Shown here: piece by piece, positions 1 through 5,106 of the stretch | Position numbering within the stretch: position 1 is the first letter of the stretch | Layout: each line of letters starts with the position of its first letter | Assembly (NCBI GenBank): GCA_937873255.1 | Contig: CALMVM010000238.1 | Coordinates: 1-8,251, forward strand | Direction of reading: 5' to 3' | Length of the DNA stretch: 8,251 nt | Source of the DNA: an uncultured Verrucomicrobiota bacterium | Lineage (GTDB): Bacteria; Verrucomicrobiota; Verrucomicrobiia; Chthoniobacterales; SZAS-18 | Notes under the pieces: generated by a model | Seen by the model: the letters and a program-made list of their open reading frames with translations, nothing else | What the model was told of the DNA's origin: nothing | Database searches by the model: none | Made by a program: the position numbers and the translations under genes

Positions 1-1044
1 GTCGTTCTTGGTGGAACTCCACACGGGGTTGAGCATCCCGTTGGTGTAGGGCGTGAACTCCTGATAGAAGTTGCTGCTTTGCTGGCCGGTGACCTTGTCG
101 GCGTTTTTGACGCTGCCGTCGTTGGTGGACGCGCCGCCGTACACCTGGGCGTGGTTGGCGTTGATGAGCCGGCCGTTGGTGGCGAGGTTGCCCTGGTTGC
201 CATGGTTGGTCGTGGCGCTGTAGATGCCTTTATCCGAATCATAGGAATCTACCATTACGTTCTGATCGTTGAGGTTGATCCACTTGTCGGCCATGAGCGC
301 ATTGCGAAAGCCCGTGAAGGGTTTGACGAGCACCTGCACCATCCTCGCCGTCTGCGGGTTGGGCACCGCCAACCCCGTGCGCCAGTCGGTGAAGAAGCTC
401 AGGCGGCGCAGCAGGCCATCGCGCTGGTCGATGCCGGGCCGAGGCGGGCCGCTCAAACCAGCGACGCCGAGCGAGCGGATGCGCCACCACCAGTTCGAGC
501 GGTCCACGCCATCCGAGTCGCGCAAGTTCGGGTTGTCCAACTGGCTCAGGTAGGAGGCGACGGCATCCGAAGGCGGAATGGCAAAGTTGCTCAGGGGTGA
601 ACTACTGGACCCGGGCACGTCCACGAATACACGCGCCTGCACGGTTGTATTTCCCTCCCCCAAGTGGGTTGCCAGCGTGTAAGCACGGCTGCCCGTCGCG
701 GGGAAGGCATGACCATAATCCGCAAAGGTCTTGCCGGCGGCGTTCGTGGTCGTCCAAGCCTGTTGAAAGGAGGCGCGGGGCCCCTGGGTGACCCGCTTGC
801 GAAGTTCGTTCATCGCCAGGTCCACGCCCGACTCCGCGCCGATGATCGACTCCTGCCAGTTCGCGCTCTGGTGGGTCGTCTGGTAGCGGTTGGTGGTGAT
901 CAGGAGCAGGCTGGCGGCGATGCCCGCGAGCACCGCCGTCATGAGCATGACCATGACCAAGGCGCTGCCCTCCTCCCGGCGGCAGCGACAACCAGCGCGC
1001 GGACGGTCAATGCGCGAGGTTCTTGCTGCGGATGAACGTGACAT
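1..1044 (-). CDS. PilX-like pilus assembly protein, C-terminus cut by window edge
   Basis: An open frame of 348 codons runs from ATG at 1044 to the left edge without a stop, so the C-terminus lies outside. Residues 1-26 are an Arg-rich leader ending RREEG. A single hydrophobic helix follows from residue 27 (SALVMVMLMTAVLAG...), then a soluble domain starting RYQTTHQSANWQESIIGAESG. This is the layout of PilX_N-type minor pilins, which are membrane or pilus-tip components of type IV pilus-like machines. Position +5 after the presumed cleavage is Met, not the usual Glu, as in some GspK/PilX-like members. The far part is Asn/Gly/Ser-rich, with a VDSYDSDKGIYS segment followed by short polar stretches and VYGG. 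I associate that style with Verrucomicrobiota pilus proteins (recall, not a search). The ATG at 1044 gives a 38-nt overlap with the preceding gene. No closer ATG, GTG or TTG precedes the helix, and no clear Shine-Dalgarno is visible. It is the third gene of the pseudopilin operon. Confidence 0.8.
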   Translation of the reverse strand, partial: MSRSSAARTSRIDRPRAGCRCRREEGSALVMVMLMTAVLAGIAASLLLITTNRYQTTHQSANWQESIIGAESGVDLAMNELRKRVTQGPRASFQQAWTTTNAAGKTFADYGHAFPATGSRAYTLATHLGEGNTTVQARVFVDVPGSSSSPLSNFAIPPSDAVASYLSQLDNPNLRDSDGVDRSNWWWRIRSLGVAGLSGPPRPGIDQRDGLLRRLSFFTDWRTGLAVPNPQTARMVQVLVKPFTGFRNALMADKWINLNDQNVMVDSYDSDKGIYSATTNHGNQGNLATNGRLINANHAQVYGGASTNDGSVKNADKVTGQQSSNFYQEFTPYTNGMLNPVWSSTKND

Positions 1045-1759
1045 TGTGGAGGCTGATTTCGGTGCCGTTGCCCGCGTTGGTCAGCGACCTGAACGTGGAC
1101 CGGAAGCTCACGCCGTAGTGAACCGTGTTGCCCGAGATGTCGCTGGCGTCGGGCGTGATCGTGGGAAAGGCTTCCATGTTGGTCGCCACCACGGTCGGCG
1201 TGGCGACATACTTGCCGGGGCTGCCCGTCAGCATTGGTGCCCAAGGGTCGGTGCGCGTGATGGAGCCGTCGCCCGAGTTGAAACGGTAGGCGATGACCTG
1301 CGTGGGGTAAGGACCGCCGGCGGCGACCTTGGTCCCGCTGCCGTTGTAGTAGGCCGTCCCCGTCGTCGCGTCGTAGACCGGCACGGCCATGATAGGAAAA
1401 AGGTGCTGCGGATCGCTCGTGTTGAAGGAGTAGAGGTCGGGCACGGTGATCTTCAATCCCTGCCCGTCCGGGTCCATTGTGTAACACGTCGTGTTGCCGT
1501 TTGTCTGGATGCCTCGGCGCAGGTCGAGCGCCAGCATATCGAGCAGCCGCGATTGGTCGGCTTGGCCCGCCGAATATTCTTCCGTGGAGGCGTAGCTGTG
1601 TTGGAGGCTGACCACCCCGCAGAGCACGCATACGAGCAGCACCGCCGTCATGGAGGTAGCCACCATCAACTCCATGAGCGTGAAAGCACGGCAGCCCCGC
1701 CCATGCGCCGGGACCAACGTCAGGCCGACTTCGCTTTTGATCGTCGCAGCGGGTGTCAT
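1007..1759 (-). CDS. Pseudopilin, GspJ/PilW-like (N-methylation-type prepilin)
   Basis: The product is 250 aa. A leader of 25 residues ends in RGCRA and is followed by FTLMELMVATSMTAVLLVCV, the classic prepilin-peptidase site and hydrophobic helix with Glu at +5 (residue 30). The residue before the cut is Ala25 instead of the usual Gly. The rest (about residues 50-250) is a soluble, Thr/Ser/Gly-rich domain. It includes SRLLDMLALDLRRGI, the early helix region typical of PilW/GspJ minor pilins, where DxRRa-like segments are common. I place the start at ATG 1759 because it overlaps the upstream stop as ATGA and gives a leader of normal length. The longer open frame beginning at 2071 would bury the signal and overlap the upstream gene by more than 300 nt. 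It probably acts in the inner membrane as a minor pilin initiating a type IV pilus or type II secretion pseudopilus; which of the two cannot be told here. Confidence 0.85.
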   Translation of the reverse strand: MTPAATIKSEVGLTLVPAHGRGCRAFTLMELMVATSMTAVLLVCVLCGVVSLQHSYASTEEYSAGQADQSRLLDMLALDLRRGIQTNGNTTCYTMDPDGQGLKITVPDLYSFNTSDPQHLFPIMAVPVYDATTGTAYYNGSGTKVAAGGPYPTQVIAYRFNSGDGSITRTDPWAPMLTGSPGKYVATPTVVATNMEAFPTITPDASDISGNTVHYGVSFRSTFRSLTNAGNGTEISLHNVTFIRSKNLAH

Positions 1760-2325
1760 TTGCTGACTCCCCACGGTGAAATCAACAGGCTTTGCGCCCG
1801 GGTGCGAGTGCGGCCCAGGCTCGGAAAAGTGATGCTCAAATCGATCTGGAGCATCTCCTGGTTCGCCAGGAGCGTGGTGTAGCTGTAGCCCGCCGGGTTG
1901 ACCGTCACCGTGCCGTTTGCTTGGCGCGTCACGGTGAAGGGCGGCGGCGGCGTGACGGCAGGAGCACCCGAGCTGGGCGACTGGTAGGGCGTGACCGTGT
2001 AGGTTTCCGAGAGGCCGGGCAGGTTCACGTCCGCATCCGTGGGAGTTTTGAGCAGGTTGGCCTGCACCCAACCGGGATTGGTGAGTTGCGGCCAGTTCGC
2101 CAGGCGGACCTGTTCAACGCGGGTTTGCAGGTGTGCGCTGGCGTTGGTCGTCTCCGTGGAAGCGGAAAGCATCCGCATCATGTTGGACTGAAGCATGAAC
2201 AGCCCGCTCAAAACGACGGTGACAATCGCGCTCGCAAACGCCGCCTCCAAGACGGTGAACCCGCTCCGTGCGCGGTGCCGCGATGCGGAAGGCGTGTGAT
2301 GCAAATAGCTGCCGTTCATTGACAT
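1756..2325 (-). CDS. Pseudopilin, GspI/PilV-like (first gene of minor pilin operon)
   Basis: The product is 189 aa. A 22-residue basic leader ends in ARSG, followed by FTVLEAAFASAIVTVVLSGLF: prepilin-peptidase cleavage after Gly22, Glu at +5 (residue 27), then a hydrophobic helix of about 20 residues. The soluble part has a Pro-rich stretch near residues 117-128 (PAVTPPPPFTV) and ends LLISPWGVSK. Short minor pilins with an LEA/LEV start and small globular domain belong to the PilV/GspI group; the exact subtype is an inference. ATG 2325 is used, with ATG 2319 as an alternative that leaves the cleavage site unchanged. Neither has an obvious Shine-Dalgarno. The stop codon shares ATGA with the next gene, so translation is probably coupled. 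As the first gene of the three it likely sits behind the promoter-like element around 2357-2384. Confidence 0.85.
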   Translation of the reverse strand: MSMNGSYLHHTPSASRHRARSGFTVLEAAFASAIVTVVLSGLFMLQSNMMRMLSASTETTNASAHLQTRVEQVRLANWPQLTNPGWVQANLLKTPTDADVNLPGLSETYTVTPYQSPSSGAPAVTPPPPFTVTRQANGTVTVNPAGYSYTTLLANQEMLQIDLSITFPSLGRTRTRAQSLLISPWGVSK

Positions 2326-2638
2326 GTAAACGTTTCAAAGCGAAGAAGACGGTTGGATGGAATTGTAAGCACGATCCATGCCCCTATTTGGGGGGCTATC
2401 GATGCTTTACCGGCCTCCTGAGGTCCGGCCCACGAGGATGCATCGCGCAGCCGGACAGACATTCCGCCGAGAGCAAAAGTCTATAAGCGTGAGATGATTG
2501 CTAAGGCGGACTCGATCAGATTTTTGTTCACAGGAGAGACCCGTCCCTGCGGCGAGCCGAACACCTTTGCTCGTCAGGAACGAGAACCCAGGTATGATCG
2601 GTGTCCGTTCAAGCGACTCCACCGACCGCCGCGCAAGT
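2326..2638. other. Intergenic stretch without a supported gene
   Basis: These 313 nt separate the EamA-like gene (ending 2639) from the pseudopilin operon. Short open frames here are weak and look like nothing familiar. Besides the promoter-like element I see two small inverted repeats: GCCCC/GGGGC at 2380-2384 and 2392-2396, and CTCGT/ACGAG at 2570-2574 and 2580-2584. Neither has the U-tract expected of an intrinsic terminator. No tRNA or recognisable riboswitch was seen. Confidence 0.6.
2357..2384 (-). promoter_or_regulatory. Candidate sigma-54-like promoter of the pseudopilin operon
   Basis: Read on the minus strand, 2384-2368 gives GGGGCATGGATCGTGCT. The invariant GG (2382-2381) and GC (2370-2369) of -24/-12 promoters are exactly 10 nt apart, and GGCA, G and TGC agree with the TGGCACG-N4-TTGC consensus. 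The predicted start near 2357 lies about 32 nt before ATG 2325. An overlapping TACAAT (2367-2362) could instead be a sigma-70 -10 box, but it has no good -35. RpoN control is known for some pilin genes. This is a by-eye match. Confidence 0.35.
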
Positions 2639-3064
2639 TCAACGGCGAAGCAGGAACAAGCCAGCCAGGGCCAGAACCACGCCAAGCAGACGCGGCCACG
2701 AGGCCGGTTCGTGGAAAAACAGGATGCCCGCGACCGCCATCATGGCAGCGCCGCCCGCCAGGACCGCGGGCACGACCGAGAGCGGTCCGCCCCGTTGAAA
2801 CAACAGAAAAAAGGCCACGGTGCCCGCCCCGACGCACAGGCCCGTCAGGACGGAGTACCAGAACCCCGCGCCGCTAAAAGGTTGGTTCCATCTTCCCAGG
2901 AAGCGCAGGGCCAGCAGATAGCAGAGGATGGTTAGAGCTGCCGTTGCTTCGACGACGAACCCGCCCAACCCGTCGCCAATGTGGTCCGACGCCAAGCGAG
3001 TGAAGATTTGATGTGCCCCGTATAAAACGGCGGCAGCGGCGGCGTACCAGAACCAGGGATTCAT
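2639..3064 (-). CDS. Half-size EamA/DMT-family membrane transporter
   Basis: The 141-aa product is almost wholly hydrophobic, with about five membrane segments (roughly residues 3-22, 34-54, 68-89, 95-115 and 121-139). The end (AVAGILFFHEPASWPRLLGVVLALAGLFLL) fits the end of an EamA repeat: a small-residue helix, an acidic-Pro turn, then a final helix with LGxxLxLAGxxLL. Full DMT transporters carry two such repeats in about 300 aa. This is a single repeat, the size of the small half-transporters that would have to dimerise. The substrate cannot be read from sequence. ATG 3064 is chosen, 20 nt after the CDF stop. A GTG at 3115 would add 17 residues and overlap the CDF gene by 31 nt, and neither start has a clear Shine-Dalgarno. 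The spacing indicates co-transcription with the CDF exporter, so a metal-related role is possible but only inferred. Confidence 0.8.
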   Translation of the reverse strand: MNPWFWYAAAAAVLYGAHQIFTRLASDHIGDGLGGFVVEATAALTILCYLLALRFLGRWNQPFSGAGFWYSVLTGLCVGAGTVAFFLLFQRGGPLSVVPAVLAGGAAMMAVAGILFFHEPASWPRLLGVVLALAGLFLLRR

Positions 3065-3084
3065 AGGCAGGAAGGTAACCCGTC

Positions 3085-4065
3085 TCACACCACGTGCGCG
3101 GGAGCTAACAGGCACGGGTGCGCCGCGTCGCCGCGTTCAAGTTGGATGGTCGCGTGTGCGATGCCGAACCGCTCACGCAGTTCCTCGCAGGTATGCGCGA
3201 TCATGCCGTCGTCAAGCGTGGCGTCCGGTTTGACCAGATGAACGGTCAGAGCGGTTTGCGTCGTACTCAAAGCCCAGATGTGCAGATCGTGCACGGCCAC
3301 GACTTGCGGCAATGTTTCCAGGTAGCCGCGTACCGCCGCCGGGTCGATCCCCGCTGGCACCGCATCCAGGACGAGGTTCGTGGAATCGCGCAGCAGCCCC
3401 CAGGTGCCCCAGACGATGATGGCATTGATGGCGAGGCTCGTGACCGGATCGAGCCAGTGCCAGCCGGTGTAGAGGATGACGATGCCAGCCACGACCACGC
3501 CCGCGCTCACCGCCGCGTCCGCCGCCATGTGCAGGAAAGCTCCCTTGACGTTCAAATCCCCCTTGCGCCCCGACATGAACAAGAGCGCCGTGGCCGTGTT
3601 GACGGCGATGCCCAGCGCCGCCACCCAGACGACCGTGCCGCCTGCCACCGGCGTCGGATCATGGAAACGGCGAACGGCTTCCCAGGTGATCCCCCCGACG
3701 GCGACGAGCAGCAGAACCGCGTTCGCCAGCGCCGCCAGGATGGAGGATCGGCCAAGGCCGTAGGTGCGCCGATCCGTGGGGATCGTTTTCACCAGATGAC
3801 TTGCCCACCAGGCGAGCAGGAGACCGAACACATCGCCCAGGTTGTGCCCGGCATCGGCCAGGAGCGCCAAAGAGTGCGCGAACAGACCGAAGGCGACTTG
3901 CACCACGACAAAGCCCAGGTTCAGCGCCGTGCCAATGGCGAAAGCCGCGCCAAAATCTTTTGGGGCGTGACTGTGGCCCAGGCCGCCATGGTGATGATGG
4001 TCGTGTCCCTCGTGGTCGTGGTGATGGTCCTCCGGGGAAGCGGCGGGTTGCGGTGATTGGCTCAT
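3085..4065 (-). CDS. Cation diffusion facilitator (CDF) divalent metal exporter, CzcD/ZitB type
   Basis: The product is 326 aa, the usual CDF length. Residues 13-33 are a cytosolic His/Asp-rich tail (HHHDHEGHDHHHH...HSH), a probable metal-capturing segment. Six membrane helices follow. TM2 carries DAGHNLGD (His74, Asp78) and TM5 carries HMAAD (His179, Asp183), together the tetrahedral transport site of Zn-type CDFs. A cytoplasmic C-terminal domain begins near residue 235 and contains VHDLHIWAL (residues 258-266), the standard CDF dimerisation/metal-sensing strand. Family members are H+/metal antiporters moving Zn2+, and in some cases Co2+, Ni2+ or Cd2+, out of the cytoplasm. The HxxxD/HxxxD pattern favours Zn but does not prove it. 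ATG 4065 puts the start just before the His-rich tail. A TTG at 4179 would add 38 unconvincing residues. It is transcribed divergently from the regulator/HupE run and heads a unit with the EamA-like gene. Confidence 0.93.
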   Translation of the reverse strand: MSQSPQPAASPEDHHHDHEGHDHHHHGGLGHSHAPKDFGAAFAIGTALNLGFVVVQVAFGLFAHSLALLADAGHNLGDVFGLLLAWWASHLVKTIPTDRRTYGLGRSSILAALANAVLLLVAVGGITWEAVRRFHDPTPVAGGTVVWVAALGIAVNTATALLFMSGRKGDLNVKGAFLHMAADAAVSAGVVVAGIVILYTGWHWLDPVTSLAINAIIVWGTWGLLRDSTNLVLDAVPAGIDPAAVRGYLETLPQVVAVHDLHIWALSTTQTALTVHLVKPDATLDDGMIAHTCEELRERFGIAHATIQLERGDAAHPCLLAPAHVV

Positions 4066-4095
4066 GCGATTGTTGGAGGTTACATCCTCTAGCCG

Positions 4096-4114
4096 TTTGC
4101 GGAAGCAACGCAAA
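4096..4114. repeat. Inverted repeat TTTGCG-N7-CGCAAA in the CDF leader
   Basis: A perfect 6-bp inverted repeat (4096-4101 and 4109-4114) lies 31 nt upstream of the CDF start codon. A competing 4-bp pair, TTGC (4097-4100) with GCAA (4105-4108), overlaps the same left arm, so two mutually exclusive hairpins are possible in the transcript. It could equally be a DNA operator for a metal sensor. The function is inferred. Confidence 0.35.
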
Positions 4115-4131
4115 GCATCGGCCGGGAAATT

Positions 4132-4178
4132 TGCCGGGCAGGACGGAAGGTCAGCGCCCGACCCTGCCGCATCCGGCA
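4132..4178 (-). promoter_or_regulatory. Highly structured segment in the CDF upstream/leader region
   Basis: Read on the minus strand, nested complementary arms stack into one long hairpin: TGCCG (4178-4174) with CGGCA (4136-4132), GGCAGG (4168-4163) with CCTGCC (4142-4137), and GGTC (4163-4160) with GACC (4152-4149). The last two share base 4163. Metal-exporter genes are known to carry leader riboswitches (NiCo/czcD, yybP-ykoY). I do not recognise the core of either class here, so this is a structured element of unknown role. The outer arm lies at or before the predicted transcription start and might not be transcribed. Confidence 0.35.
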
Positions 4179-4187
4179 ATTATGACA
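4179..4187 (-). promoter_or_regulatory. Candidate extended -10 promoter for the CDF gene
   Basis: On the minus strand 4187-4179 reads TGTCATAAT: CATAAT matches TATAAT in five of six positions, with the TGn extension directly before it. No convincing -35 is seen at the right distance, which extended -10 promoters can tolerate. The predicted start is near 4172, giving a leader of about 107 nt to ATG 4065. Confidence 0.35.
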
Positions 4188-4204
4188 TCCTACCGTCGTT
4201 TCAG

Positions 4205-4227
4205 GGAGTGCCGGGCGATCCCGGAGT
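4205..4227. promoter_or_regulatory. Candidate operator: palindrome inside a GGAGT direct repeat
   Basis: CCGGG-CGAT-CCCGG (4211-4224) is a perfect 5-4-5 inverted repeat. It is bracketed by direct repeats GGAGT at 4205-4209 and 4223-4227, 18 nt apart. The element sits between the two divergent -10 candidates and ends 3 nt before the plus-strand -35 box. OmpR-type regulators usually bind tandem direct repeats just upstream of -35, so this would be a natural site for the adjacent regulator. Function is inferred from position only. Confidence 0.3.
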
Positions 4228-4230
4228 CGC

Positions 4231-4259
4231 TTGGACCAACGCTTAATAATCCTTAACAT
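4231..4259 (+). promoter_or_regulatory. Candidate sigma-70-type promoter for the regulator-HupE run
   Basis: TTGGAC (4231-4236) and TAACAT (4254-4259) are separated by 17 nt. They match the consensus hexamers in three and four positions. Transcription would begin near 4266, leaving about 107 nt before the preferred ATG 4374 or about 9 nt before the alternative ATG 4275. The match is modest. Confidence 0.35.
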
Positions 4260-4373
4260 GACTTCCTCGACAGGATGCCTTTAGCTCGCTCCATGCTCAT
4301 CGCTCCTGCACCCGCCGCGAGCCACACGCGCAACCCGTCATCGGCCACTGCCTCCGCACCGCTCCACGGAACC

Positions 4374-5093
4374 ATGGAACCGCATACGACCCACCACTCC
4401 GTGGCTTCAATCCTCGTCGTCGATGAAAACGAAGGTTTCCGCGCGCTCGCGGACCGGTATTTGACGAACCTCGGCTACCGGGTGCAAGCGGGACAGGATC
4501 GACTGGACCAGATCGACCGCGCGTTGACCGAAGATTGGCAGGCGATCCTGCTGGGCTTCGAGTCGTTCGACCCAGCCCGGCTGGAAATTGTCCGACGAGT
4601 GCGGCGCCTGAGCGACGTGCCGGTGCTCCTCATCGGAGCAGACATGGTTTCAGGATTGGAAGCGGGTGCCGATGCCTGCCTGCCGAGAGACTGTTCGATC
4701 CGGCAACTGCTTGCCTGCCTGCGCGCGGTTTCACGCCGTGCATCCTTGAATGCTGACACGCGGTCGAAGAAAGCCGCGCCGGAAGAATTCACCATTGCCG
4801 ACCTGCGGATCGTGCCGGACCTGCGCCGGGTGAGTTTGGCGGATCGTGAACTGGCGCTTACGCCTAGCCAGTTCGATCTCCTGGTTACCCTCGCCAAAAC
4901 TTGCGGACGGGTAAAGACGCGCGACGATCTTTATGCGGAGGTCCGCGCCAGAGAGTATGGCGCCTTCGACCGTTCGGTTGACGTGCAAATGAGTTGTTTG
5001 CGCAAAAAGCTGGGTGACGATCCGAAGCGCCCGCGTTTCATTCGCACGGTGCGGTCCATCGGTTACATGCTCGTCAATCCGGACGCCCCGTAA
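4374..5093 (+). CDS. OmpR-family transcriptional regulator with degenerate (pseudo-)receiver domain
   Basis: The product is 239 aa, normal for the OmpR/PhoB family. Residues 11-122 form a CheY-like receiver starting ILVVDENEG (acidic residues Asp17, Glu18). Residues 138-236 form a winged helix with LTPSQFDLLVTLA, DRSVDVQMSCLRKKLGD and FIRTVRSIGYML, all intact family landmarks. Where the phospho-acceptor should be (LLD in relatives) the protein has LLG (Gly61). The switch Thr/Ser is Gly88 (LLIGAD) and the conserved Lys-Pro is Arg105-Asp106 (LPRDCS). It therefore probably cannot be activated by normal Asp phosphorylation, and no histidine kinase is nearby. I choose ATG 4374 because relatives begin only about ten residues before ILVVD. 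ATG 4275 would add 33 Ala/Pro/Ser-rich residues. It lies 13 nt before the next gene, so it likely leads the HupE operon and may control it and the divergent CDF gene. Confidence 0.9.
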   Translation: MEPHTTHHSVASILVVDENEGFRALADRYLTNLGYRVQAGQDRLDQIDRALTEDWQAILLGFESFDPARLEIVRRVRRLSDVPVLLIGADMVSGLEAGADACLPRDCSIRQLLACLRAVSRRASLNADTRSKKAAPEEFTIADLRIVPDLRRVSLADRELALTPSQFDLLVTLAKTCGRVKTRDDLYAEVRAREYGAFDRSVDVQMSCLRKKLGDDPKRPRFIRTVRSIGYMLVNPDAP

Positions 5094-5106
5094 ACATTCT
5101 GGCCGC

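Noticed and set aside
890..1882. Long plus-strand open frame opposite the pseudopilin genes
   Set aside because: Arg/His/Ala-rich composition without motifs. It lies antisense to three genes with clear pilin signatures and is a by-product of GC-rich codon bias.
1007..2071. Longer version of the GspJ/PilW-like protein starting at 2071
   Set aside because: It would put about 104 residues before the prepilin signal and overlap the upstream gene by more than 300 nt. ATG 1759 with ATGA coupling is far better.
2570..2584. CTCGT-N5-ACGAG hairpin as terminator of the CDF-EamA unit
   Set aside because: Only a 5-bp stem and no T-tract on the minus strand. Not distinguishable from chance.
2407..2685. 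Minus-strand 92-codon frame between the EamA-like gene and the pilin operon
   Set aside because: Its start lies inside the EamA gene in another frame, and the product has no family features or ribosome site.
3118..4056. 312-codon plus-strand open frame opposite the CDF gene
   Set aside because: It is the antisense shadow of a protein with full CDF motifs. Composition is Arg/Gln/His-rich with no domain.
4275..4373. N-terminal extension of the regulator from ATG 4275
   Set aside because: The 33 added residues are Ala/Pro/Ser-rich with no receiver homology, and family members start close to the ILVVD strand. It is kept only as an alternative.
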